From positions 1 to 9,376 of the forward strand of contig ASHK01001002.1 of the NCBI GenBank assembly GCA_000695745.1: DNA of 9,376 nt, in the 5' to 3' direction. The notes under the pieces were generated by a model. The model had not been told where the DNA came from. It saw only the letters and a program-made list of their open reading frames with translations, and did not search any database. Source of the DNA: Vibrio madracius (GTDB lineage Bacteria > Pseudomonadota > Gammaproteobacteria > Enterobacterales > Vibrionaceae). The translations under genes were made by a program, and so were the position numbers. Positions within the stretch are counted from its first letter, which is position 1. Each line of letters begins with the position of its first letter. Below, piece by piece: positions 1 to 6,423 of this stretch.

Positions 1-726
1 GATTTGCCCGTCTTCCATGTGAATATCATCAACGCGTGTACTAAAACGAATTTCACCGCCTAGTTCGATGATTTTCGCACGCATTTTCTCAATCATAGTC
101 ACAAGTTTAAACGTACCGATATGCGGCTTACTCACGTAAAGAATTTCTTCTGGTGCGCCAGCAGCTACAAACTCTTCGATGACTTTACGACCATAGTGCT
201 TTGGATCTTTGACTTGGCTATAGAGTTTGCCATCTGAGAACGTCCCCGCACCACCTTCACCAAACTGCACATTCGACTCTGGGTTCAGTGTACGCTTACG
301 CCAAAAACCAAAAGTATCCTTGGTACGTTCACGAACTTCCTTACCACGTTCAACGATGATCGGATTAAAGCCCATTTGTGCCAACACAAGGCCAGCAAAT
401 AGACCGCAAGGGCCAAACCCAATAACGACGGGACGCTCAGTGTTATCAGTTGGAGCTTTAGCCACGAATTTGTACTCCATATCCGGAGTGACTTTGACGT
501 GTGGATCATCGGTAAATTTCTCAAGCAGTAATGCTTCATTCTGCACTTCTACGTCTAGAGTGTAGATAAGGAGAATGTTGCTCTTCTTACGCGCATCATA
601 GCCACGCTTGAACACATTGAATGACATCATCTGCTCAGCAGAAATGCCGAGTTTTTTAAGAATGGCAGCAGAAATTGCGCCTTCTTCGTGATCAAGAGGA
701 AGTTTAATTTCAGTTAAACGTATCAT
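1..726 (-). CDS. FAD-dependent dehydrogenase, N-terminal part, runs off the left edge
   Basis: An open frame without stops runs from ATG (726-724) to the window edge, 242 codons, so the C-terminus is missing. About 95 N-terminal residues form a small leading domain. A dinucleotide-binding fold follows, with GFGPCG at residues 103-108 and an acidic residue (E127) ending the second strand, as expected for binding the FAD ribose. A glycine-rich stretch FGEGGAGTFSDGKL (155-168) is typical of the uncharacterised FAD-dependent dehydrogenase family (COG2509-like). Family members are soluble flavoproteins whose physiological substrate is unknown. There is no strong Shine-Dalgarno; GGCGAG lies about 8 bases before the ATG. 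A promoter reading leftward is proposed at 800-828. It is divergent from fdxA, so an electron-transfer link is possible but only inferred. Family-level call is fairly sure; exact function is not. Confidence 0.85.
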   Translation of the reverse strand, partial: MIRLTEIKLPLDHEEGAISAAILKKLGISAEQMMSFNVFKRGYDARKKSNILLIYTLDVEVQNEALLLEKFTDDPHVKVTPDMEYKFVAKAPTDNTERPVVIGFGPCGLFAGLVLAQMGFNPIIVERGKEVRERTKDTFGFWRKRTLNPESNVQFGEGGAGTFSDGKLYSQVKDPKHYGRKVIEEFVAAGAPEEILYVSKPHIGTFKLVTMIEKMRAKIIELGGEIRFSTRVDDIHMEDGQI

Positions 727-799
727 GGAGGGGTCTCGCCTAGTCGGTGTCTTAGCCTAACCGGTCAACTAGAAGACCGATAAGCTCACAATGGCGCGC

Positions 800-828
800 A
801 TTTTACGTTAACTTGTTTTGTCTGTCAT
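800..828 (-). promoter_or_regulatory. Sigma-70-type promoter for the FAD dehydrogenase
   Basis: Read on the minus strand, ATGACA (828-823) is followed by a 17-base spacer and TAAAAT (805-800), each 5 of 6 matches to consensus. Transcription would start near 793, leaving a leader of roughly 67 bases before the ATG at 726. The leader contains a small inverted repeat, CGGTC (762-766) and GACCG (775-779). Predicted from sequence match only. Confidence 0.5.
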
Positions 829-879
829 ACTTAATTCATCGTAGGCGGCCTTTGATACACGAATTACCCGCTTCTGATA

Positions 880-907
880 TTGAATTTTGTTGGCGAATGA
901 GTATTAT
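880..907 (+). promoter_or_regulatory. Sigma-70-type promoter for fdxA
   Basis: TTGAAT (880-885) and TATTAT (902-907) are separated by 16 bases. The predicted start near 914 gives a leader of about 33 bases that contains GAAGAG (932-937), a plausible ribosome binding site 9 bases before the fdxA ATG. Predicted from sequence match only. Confidence 0.5.
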
Positions 908-946
908 CGCCCCTCCACGAATTTGGCAAATGAAGAGTTGATACCC

Positions 947-1269
947 ATGGCTTTTGTCGTCACAGATAACTGTATCCAATGCAAATATACCGATTGTGTC
1001 GCGGTGTGCCAGCTGACGCATTTTACGAAGGTCCAAATTTTATGGTCATTAGCCCTATCGACTGCATTGACTGTGGACTGTGTGTACCCGAGTGTGACGC
1101 CCAAGCAATTTTCCAAGAAGACGAGCTCACCGAAGAACAGCAAGTCTTCATTGAATTAAATGCCGAATTAGCAGAAATCTGGCCTAACCTCACCGAAGTT
1201 AAGCCCGCTATGGACGACGCTGAAAAATGGAATGGCGTGCCAAATAAGTTAGGCATGCTAGAAAAGTAG
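947..1269 (+). pseudogene. fdxA: 7Fe ferredoxin FdxA, broken by a one-base frameshift
   Basis: FdxA is a soluble electron carrier holding one [3Fe-4S] and one [4Fe-4S] cluster. The ATG at 947 starts [21 protein letters not shown] and then leaves the family sequence. From about 1010 the expected continuation ([11 protein letters not shown]...) lies in the frame one base back, to the stop at 1267-1269. Adding one C to the CC at 1009-1010 restores a 107-residue protein, the normal family length. In the restored protein Cys 9, 17, 21, 40, 43, 46 and 50 match the 7Fe ferredoxin cysteine pattern. As written, the first frame continues to about 1159 with unrelated sequence and lacks the second cluster motif. 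A perfect terminator follows 13 bases after the stop. The rest of the coding sequence looks fully constrained, so a sequencing error is more likely than true loss. Confidence 0.93.
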
Positions 1270-1282
1270 CGCCATGAATACC

Positions 1283-1320
1283 AAAAGGGCGCAGTATCTC
1301 CATGATACTGCGCCCTTTTT
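1283..1320. terminator. Strong intrinsic terminator, probably bidirectional, between fdxA and the methyltransferase
   Basis: A perfect 16-bp stem (1283-1298 with 1304-1319) with loop TCCAT is rich in GC in its middle and flanked by A and T runs on both sides. It lies between the convergent ends of fdxA (1269) and the leftward methyltransferase (1349). The T run is longer for the rightward direction; leftward the stem itself ends in four T. Confidence 0.88.
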
Positions 1321-1348
1321 CAATTCTAATCCTGTGCTTGTCAGGCGA

Positions 1349-2089
1349 CTAAGCGTCACTGTGTTGGCGGCGGAAGTTGTCTAGAATGATTCCCGTTGCC
1401 ATAGCAACATTCAATGATTCCGCACCACCAAATGCTGGAATGGTGATTTTATCTGTTACGTATTGGGCCGCCTCAGGGCGCACACCATGCGATTCACTGC
1501 CCATCAACAAGATACCTTCAGCAGAGAACGCCAACTTGTGCACATTTTCACCTTCTAAGAAGGCACCATATACCGGAAGTGACGCTTGTGCTAGGTAGCT
1601 AGGAAGATCCAAAAGCGTTACCTGAACACGGCTAAAGCTACCCATGGTCGCTCGAATCGTTTTAGGGTTGTAAGGATCCGCACAGTCAGTACTGGCCACT
1701 ATATGTTTGATGCCATACCAATCGGCGATTCGAATAATAGTGCCTAAATTTCCGGGATCAGAAACCCCATCTAACGCGATCATCATTCCCTCAGCCACTG
1801 GTATGTCTGTTCGAGGGATCTCTACAACCGCCACAGCGGCATTATTGCTTACAAGTGAGCTTGCTTTTGTCAGTTCCTCAAGTGAGGCTTCAATGCATTC
1901 TACACGCTGCAATTGCTCTCGATGGCTTGCTAAAAATTCACTGGTGGCAAAAACATGTTTTGTCACCATGGATGTCTCCAATAGCTCTAACACGTTTTTC
2001 TCACCTTCTACGAGGAATAAGCCATGTGCTTTGCGTTGTTTCTTTTGACTTAGTGCACGGAGAAGTTTTAATTGGTTTTTGGAAATCAT
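1349..2089 (-). CDS. TrmH/SpoU-family RNA 2'-O-ribose methyltransferase
   Basis: This enzyme class transfers a methyl group from S-adenosylmethionine to a ribose 2'-hydroxyl in rRNA or tRNA, using a knotted SPOUT fold. Numbering from the upstream ATG (2095), the N-terminal 90 or so residues look like the substrate-binding domain, including FLVEGEKNVLELL (27-39). The three SpoU motifs follow: ALDGVSDPGNLGTIIRIADW (107-126, with N116 and R122), ILLMGSESHGVRPE (195-208, with E201) and ITIPAFGGAESLNVAMATGI (217-236, with S227 and N229). Two ATGs are close: 2095 (248 aa) and 2089 (246 aa). GGGG at 2097-2100 is one base from the first but seven from the second, so 2089 is chosen. The target nucleotide cannot be told from sequence; the layout resembles YsgA/TsnR-like members more than RlmB. 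Confidence 0.92.
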   Translation of the reverse strand: MISKNQLKLLRALSQKKQRKAHGLFLVEGEKNVLELLETSMVTKHVFATSEFLASHREQLQRVECIEASLEELTKASSLVSNNAAVAVVEIPRTDIPVAEGMMIALDGVSDPGNLGTIIRIADWYGIKHIVASTDCADPYNPKTIRATMGSFSRVQVTLLDLPSYLAQASLPVYGAFLEGENVHKLAFSAEGILLMGSESHGVRPEAAQYVTDKITIPAFGGAESLNVAMATGIILDNFRRQHSDA

Positions 2090-2282
2090 AGTCATACCCC
2101 AGATGAAAGCGCGGGCATATATACTTAATTAAGAATCTGATGCGAGTAACAATACTATGCCAGCACCTTTTAGCCACCATTGAGACTTAAAGAGATATCC
2201 AACAACAGCCATAAAGTTACATTTATCGACGCTTTGATGCTGATTAAGAATCAAGTTTATAAAAATAAATGTAAAAACTATC

Positions 2283-2298
2283 TAGCAAACGGTTGCTA
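2283..2298. promoter_or_regulatory. PurR-like operator upstream of codB
   Basis: TAGCAAACGGTTGCTA is a near-perfect 16-bp palindrome. It resembles the E. coli PurR operator ACGCAAACGTTTGCGT, sharing the GCAAACG core and the TTGC half. In E. coli the codBA operon is repressed by PurR with hypoxanthine or guanine, so the site fits the gene. It lies about 130 bases upstream of the proposed -35, farther than a simple blocking operator. A second, half-matching CGTTTGC (2453-2459) overlaps the expected transcription start. Assignment rests on motif resemblance plus known regulation in another genus; another LacI-family regulator is possible. Confidence 0.45.
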
Positions 2299-2418
2299 CA
2301 TATTCATACAAAAGAAACTCAAAATACTTTTTAGTTGCTATAGCATATAAACAAATGATTTTATTGAGTTAAAAGTTAACAACCTAGAGTTAGCCGTTAA
2401 ATTTAGTCAATTCACTGC

Positions 2419-2446
2419 TTGACTATGAGATTTACATCACGATAAT
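2419..2446 (+). promoter_or_regulatory. Sigma-70-type promoter for codBA with an embedded CRP-like box
   Basis: TTGACT (2419-2424) and GATAAT (2441-2446) are 16 bases apart, 5 of 6 matches each. The predicted start near 2453 gives a leader of about 58 bases. The spacer carries TGAGA-N6-TCACG (2426-2441), close to the CRP consensus TGTGA-N6-TCACA; at this position a bound regulator would more likely block than activate. The codB ribosome binding site GAGG (2501-2504) is six bases before the ATG. Confidence 0.5.
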
Positions 2447-2510
2447 ACGCGCCGTTTGCCTGAAATCTGGTAAATGAAGTATTTAAATTTAGATTATTGT
2501 GAGGTAAGAG

Positions 2511-3754
2511 ATGTCTGCGGATAACAACTACAGTCTAGGTCCGGTTCCACAATCGGCTAGAAAGGGGGTCGCTTCATTAACTATGGTGATGTTAGGACTG
2601 ACTTTCTTCTCCGCAAGTATGTGGACTGGCGGTTCACTGGTACTGGCCTCTCCTTTAATGATTTCTTCCTCGCTGTTCTCATTGGTAACCTCATTCTCGG
2701 CATTTACACTTCTTTTCTTGGTTACATTGGTTCTTCCACAGGCCTTTCCACTCACCTTCTCGCGCGTTTCTCTTTTGGCTCTAAAGGCTCTTGGCTTCCA
2801 TCTGTTCTACTTGGTGGGACACAAGTAGGCTGGTTCGGCGTTGGCGTTGCTATGTTTGCCATTCCAGTACAAAAAGCAACAGGGATTGACACCAATATCC
2901 TTATTATTGTCAGTGGTTTGTTGATGACAGCAACCGTCTACTTTGGTATCTCTGCGCTAATGATTTTGTCAGCCATCGCTGTACCTGCTATTGCTATCTT
3001 AGGTGGTTATTCTGTATTGACAGCGGTAGACAGCGTTGGCGGTGTTGGTGAGCTACAAAAAATTCAACCAGCGGAGCCACTAAATTTCTCGGTAGCGCTA
3101 GCAATGGTTGTCGGGTCATTTGTTAGTGCGGGTACGCTAACCGCTGACTTCGTTCGCTTTGGTCGCAATCCAAAAGGGGCTGTCTTCATTACAATGGTGG
3201 CTTTCTTTATTGGTAACTCGCTCATGTTCATCTTTGGTGCAGCGGGCGCATCGGTAACAGGACAATCAGACATCTCAGAGGTAATGATTGCTCAAGGTCT
3301 ACTACTGCCAGCCATCATCGTACTCGGCCTAAACATCTGGACAACTAATGACAATGCGTTGTACGCATCAGGTCTTGGTTTCTCAAACGTCACTGGTTTG
3401 CCAAGCAAGTATCTATCTATGGCGAATGGTCTCGTCGGCACACTTTGTGCGCTTTGGTTGTACAACAACTTTGTTGGTTGGCTAACGTTCCTATCGCTTG
3501 CTATCCCTCCGATCGGTGGTGTTATCATTGCAGACTTCCTGACAAACAGAAAACGTTACGCAAATTTTGAAACTGCGAAATTCCAAACTGTGAACTGGGC
3601 AGGTATCATTGCTGTAGGTCTTGGCGTAGCTGCCGGTAATTTCCTACCGGGTGTCGTACCTGTGAACGCAGTTCTTGGCGGTGCCATCAGCTATATTGTC
3701 TTAGACCGACTTATTAACAAGAAAGCGGCGCAACTTAAACAAGCAGACGCTTAA
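2511..3754 (+). pseudogene. codB: Cytosine permease CodB, broken by a one-base frameshift
   Basis: CodB is an inner-membrane NCS1-family transporter (about 12 membrane helices) that imports cytosine for salvage. The start MSADNNYSLGPVPQSARKGV and the later stretch IWTTNDNALYASGLGF closely match E. coli CodB as I remember it. The reading frame from 2511 follows the family through MWTGGSL (residue 43) and then departs. From about 2641 the family sequence (GTGLSFNDFFLAVLIGN...) continues in another frame to the stop at 3752-3754. Adding one G to the GG at 2639-2640 restores 414 residues, against 419 in E. coli. The break falls at codon 44, just after the first membrane helix, so the sequence as given would yield no transporter. 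codA follows after 19 bases, so the two are surely one transcript. The remainder of the gene looks intact and constrained. Confidence 0.95.
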
Positions 3755-3773
3755 TAATTAGGAATTTGATGTT

Positions 3774-5049
3774 ATGTCATCTTTGCTCATTCAAAATGCT
3801 TCAATCAATATGAAAGAAGGTCTTTATGACTTCTTATAGAAGACGGCGTATTTAAAGCGATTGAACCTGCTGGCTCCAAAACGCTGACAGCGGACAAGCA
3901 GATTGACGCGACAGGTCACATGGCGACAGCGCCATTTTGCGAGCCACATATTCACTTGGACACGACTCAAACCGCAGGTGAGCCGAGTTGGAATATCTCC
4001 GGAACCTTGTTTGAAGGAATCGAGCGCTGGGCAGAGCGCAAAGCACTGTTGTCTATTGAAGACGTTAAGCAGCGTGCTAAACAGACGTTAAAGTGGCAAA
4101 TCGCCAACGGTATTCAACACGTTCGTACTCACGTTGACGTGTCTGACCCAACCTTAACCGCGCTTAAAGCCATGGTAGAAGTCCGTGAAGAAATGAAGCA
4201 GTGGGTTGATATCCAGATCGTTGCGTTTCCACAAGAAGGTATTCTTTCCTATCCAAATGGCAAAGAGTTGCTTGAAGAAGCAGTACAGCTTGGTGCAGAT
4301 GTTATCGGTGCCATTCCACACTTCGAATTACGCGCGAGTATGGGGTAGAGTCTTTGCATTATGTCTTCGACCTGGCGCGTAAATACGACCGCTTGATTGA
4401 TGTTCACTGCGATGAAATCGATGATGAGCAGTCTCGTTTTGTTGAGACTCTCGCGGCGCTTGCTCACAAATACGAAATGGGCGACAAAGTAACTGCAAGC
4501 CATACTACGGCGATGGGTTCGTACAATGGTGCGTATGCGTCTCGTTTGTTCCGTCTGTTGAAAATGTCCGGCATTAGCTTCGTAGCAAACCCGCTAGTGA
4601 ATATTCACTTACAAGGTCGTTTCGATGACTACCCTAAGCGTCGCGGTGTGACACGCGTGAAGGAAATGTTAGCTGCAAACATCAACGTCTGTTTTGGTCA
4701 TGACGATGTTTTTGACCCTTGGTACCCGCTTGGCACGGCTAACATGCTTCAAGTTTTACATATGGGATTACATGTCTGTCAGGTGATGGGCTACGATCAA
4801 ATCAACCAATCTCTTGACTTGATAAGCACTAATTCAGCCAAAGCACTTAACATCCAAGACACGCACGGCTTGGAAGTTGGCAAGAGAGGCAGTTTATTAT
4901 TGTTAGCAGCAGAAAGTGGTTTTGATGCCCTTCGTCGTCAAGTACCCGTGAGCTACTCTATCCGTAATGGCTTAGTCATCGCACAAACCAAACCAGCAGA
5001 GACACAAATCCATCTTGAGTCCACTGAAAACGTGACGTTTAAACGCTAG
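3774..5049 (+). pseudogene. codA: Cytosine deaminase CodA, broken by two one-base frameshifts
   Basis: CodA is a cytosolic metal-dependent amidohydrolase converting cytosine to uracil plus ammonia. The ATG at 3774 (AGGA 10 bases before) gives only [21 protein letters not shown] before a stop at 3837-3839. The family sequence resumes in a second frame ([13 protein letters not shown]...) to about 4330, where it breaks again before a stop at 4346-4348. A third frame then carries it to 5049. Adding one T near 3832 and one A near 4330 restores 425 residues, against 427 in E. coli. All recognisable metal and catalytic residues are then present: HIH in PHIHLDTTQ (about H59, H61), H and E in HCDEIDDEQ, the His in ASHTTAM, and the Asp pair in GHDDVFDPW. 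No single unbroken frame holds both the HxH motif and the later ligands, so the pieces could not work alone. Confidence 0.95.
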
Positions 5050-5060
5050 TTTTCCTCCCC

Positions 5061-5093
5061 AAAGAGCAAGTCGTCAATGGCTTGCTCTTTTTG
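5061..5093 (+). terminator. Intrinsic terminator of codBA
   Basis: A perfect 10-bp stem (AAAGAGCAAG at 5061-5070 with CTTGCTCTTT at 5081-5090) with a 10-base loop ends in a T run, 11 bases after the codA stop. Confidence 0.85.
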
Positions 5094-5134
5094 TAACTAA
5101 TTCATAAGAAATTCATTTAATCCTTTGCTAGGTG

Positions 5135-5143
5135 TGTTACACT
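5135..5143 (+). promoter_or_regulatory. Possible extended -10 promoter for the cold-shock gene
   Basis: TGT precedes TACACT, an extended -10 arrangement, with no clear -35 (ATTTAA at 5115-5120 is the best at 17 bases). A start near 5150 would put the CTCTG/CAGAG hairpin (5151-5165) at the very 5' end of the message. Weak prediction. Confidence 0.35.
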
Positions 5144-5149
5144 GCTTTC

Positions 5150-5327
5150 GCTCTGGTGTTCAGAGTTATTTAAAGTAAGAGTAAAAGAGTACGAGAAGTA
5201 TTGTCAGATAATTTCCCTTGCGGGTATTTGTCATTCGTTTTTCCCATTTACGGCTTGATTAAATAAACAGAAACACAAAGCGAGATCGCCGAAAGGCAAA
5301 TTTAATCTTAAAAGTAAGGGACATAAC
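5150..5327 (+). promoter_or_regulatory. Long 5' leader of the cold-shock-protein gene
   Basis: About 178 bases without an ORF precede the cold-shock gene, as is common for cspA-type genes whose leaders act in cold-dependent stability and translation. Visible elements are a 5-bp hairpin CTCTG/CAGAG (5151-5165), CCC-TTGC-GGG (5215-5224), and GCC-GAAA-GGC with a GNRA tetraloop (5288-5297). A ribosome binding site TAAGGG lies about seven bases before the ATG. I do not see a clear match to the E. coli cold box. Thermosensing here is inferred from the family. Confidence 0.4.
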
Positions 5328-5537
5328 ATGTCTAACACAAATACTGGCACAGTAAAATGGTTTAACGAAGAGAAAGGCTACGGCTTCATCGCTCAAGAGA
5401 ACGGTCCAGACGTATTCGTTCACTTCCGCGCTATCTCTGGCGAAGGTTTCAAAACTCTAAAAGAAGGCCAAGCGGTTTCTTTTGGTGTTGAGCAAGGCCA
5501 AAAAGGTCCTCAAGCTGTTAACGTTATTCCTCAATAA
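5328..5537 (+). CDS. Cold-shock-domain protein (Csp family)
   Basis: A 69-residue protein made of a single cold-shock domain, the usual length for CspA-type proteins. RNP1 is KGYGFI (16-21) and RNP2 is VFVHF (29-33); W11 and F12 and the aromatic residues around these motifs form the single-stranded nucleic-acid-binding face. Such proteins bind RNA or ssDNA as chaperones that melt secondary structure and sometimes antiterminate transcription. The gene stands alone between two intrinsic terminators with its own long leader, so it is a single-gene unit. Which paralogue it is (cold-induced or growth-related) cannot be decided from the protein, so no symbol is given. Confidence 0.96.
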   Translation: MSNTNTGTVKWFNEEKGYGFIAQENGPDVFVHFRAISGEGFKTLKEGQAVSFGVEQGQKGPQAVNVIPQ

Positions 5538-5559
5538 TAACGACAGTTAAAGAATTTCT

Positions 5560-5589
5560 AAAAGGCTTCGAGTAATCGAAGCCTTTTTT
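5560..5589 (+). terminator. Intrinsic terminator of the cold-shock gene
   Basis: A perfect 12-bp stem (AAAAGGCTTCGA at 5560-5571 with its complement at 5576-5587), tetraloop GTAA, and a run of six T (5584-5589), 22 bases after the stop. Confidence 0.92.
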
Positions 5590-5687
5590 GTATCCGCAAG
5601 CATCCCCTCTCCCTCCTTTCTTTATTCCAACGCTTTTCTAGCACTACTACATTAGGCTACTAAATCCATCACCTTTACGATATCTCC

Positions 5688-5834
5688 TGTCACTCACCGT
5701 GACACAGACTGCCTCTCCGAGGCTCTAAATCAGGGGAGTCAGTCATCCAATCATATGGATTTCCGCGCAAGGATGCGATTTCATCAGTTGGTATTTTCAA
5801 CTGTGTTTTTGACCATTTTGGAATCGTAAAAACA
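5688..5834 (+). other. Hairpin-rich leader or small RNA upstream of the beta-barrel gene
   Basis: Four inverted repeats follow one another: TGTCAC/GTGACA (5688-5704); a 12-position stem GACTGCCTCTCC/GGGGAGTCAGTC (5707-5718 with 5733-5744) with one mismatch and one G-T pair; ATCCA/TGGAT (5745-5760); and CAGTTG/CAACTG (5785-5803) followed by TGTTTTT. Inside the second, GCCTC (5711-5715) can instead pair with GAGGC (5719-5723), so two folds exclude each other. The last hairpin plus T run looks like a weak terminator 31 bases before the ATG, as in attenuators. It matches no riboswitch class I can recall. The rest of the gap (5590-5687) holds nothing I can assign, and no firm promoter was found. 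Confidence 0.4.
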
Positions 5835-6374
5835 ATGAAAAAACTCTTCGCATCTGCACTTATCGTGGCTTCTTCCTCTACTATCGCCGCAGGGATGGAC
5901 GACGTTAATTTTAACCTCTTAGCTGGTTATGATCGTCATGCACCTACGGTTGCGTTTGAAGTTGACTATTCGAATGTTCTGTTGGGTACTCAGTTCCATG
6001 CCGCAAAAACACAGTTTGTTATGGAAGCACACTCAGATAGCCAGCACAGTGTAGGTAAAACCGAACAACACAAATTTTCCATTTATACAGGATATCGCTT
6101 CAATAACGGGTTAACTCTGAAAGCAGGTACAACCATTAGCAAGCTTGAATTTTCTGGAGCCGGCGGCACTGACAAGGGTGTTGAAGCTAAAATTGACGCA
6201 AAATCCTCAAAAGTACTGGCATTCGTCGGTGCTGGTTATGAGTTTGATAATGGCTTCAACATGAATTTGCACAGCACTATTGGCAACAATGACAAAGTTG
6301 AACTGGGTAAATATGGCCACGCCAAAGTTGACGATAAAGCCAACATCAGTTTCTTAGTCGGATACCGTTTCTGA
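5835..6374 (+). CDS. Small outer-membrane beta-barrel protein
   Basis: A 179-residue exported protein. The signal peptide is MKKLFASALIVASSSTIAA with likely cleavage after residue 19. The mature part alternates polar and hydrophobic residues in about eight strands (for example VAFEVDYSNVLLGTQF, HKFSIYTGYRFNNGLTLKAGT, VLAFVGAGYEF, ANISFLVGYRF). It ends in F after VGYR, the C-terminal signature recognised by the Bam assembly machinery. Size and fold suggest the OmpX/OmpA-barrel class; its specific role is unknown. The Shine-Dalgarno is weak (TGGAA about 11 bases before the ATG). The lipoprotein gene starts 49 bases downstream with no terminator between, so they are probably co-transcribed. Confidence 0.85.
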   Translation: MKKLFASALIVASSSTIAAGMDDVNFNLLAGYDRHAPTVAFEVDYSNVLLGTQFHAAKTQFVMEAHSDSQHSVGKTEQHKFSIYTGYRFNNGLTLKAGTTISKLEFSGAGGTDKGVEAKIDAKSSKVLAFVGAGYEFDNGFNMNLHSTIGNNDKVELGKYGHAKVDDKANISFLVGYRF

Positions 6375-6423
6375 AAGCGTTTTAACTAGAAGTCCACAGT
6401 CACCTCATCATTCGAAAAGACCT

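Larger units (their letters stand above)
2096..2510. other. AT-rich intergenic region upstream of codB
   Basis: No gene is visible in these 415 bases. They hold the divergent control regions of the methyltransferase and codB. Contents: a long dyad (TTACATTTAT at 2217-2226 with its complement at 2265-2274) enclosing a small palindrome TGATTAAGAATCA (2241-2253); a direct repeat of ATTAAGAATC at 2128-2137 and 2243-2252; a PurR-like box (2283-2298); and the codB promoter (2419-2446). No clear methyltransferase promoter could be assigned. Confidence 0.6.

Noticed and set aside
227..565. Rightward 112-codon frame
   Set aside because: It lies opposite the FAD dehydrogenase, whose glycine-rich nucleotide-binding motif shows the minus strand is the coding one.
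1003..1012. Programmed ribosomal frameshifting in fdxA, codB or codA
   Set aside because: No slippery heptamer followed by a pseudoknot or internal Shine-Dalgarno is visible at any of the four sites, and such signals are unknown in these families.
887..1159. A 90-codon frame extending upstream of and through the fdxA start
   Set aside because: Upstream codons do not resemble ferredoxin, a ribosome site precedes the ATG at 947, and after 1010 this frame is unrelated sequence caused by the missing base.
2621..3754. Independent 377-residue permease starting at GTG 2621
   Set aside because: The first residues MDWRF are CodB sequence in the wrong frame, no ribosome site precedes it, and the first helix of CodB lies in the preceding frame. 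It is a frameshift product, not a separate gene.
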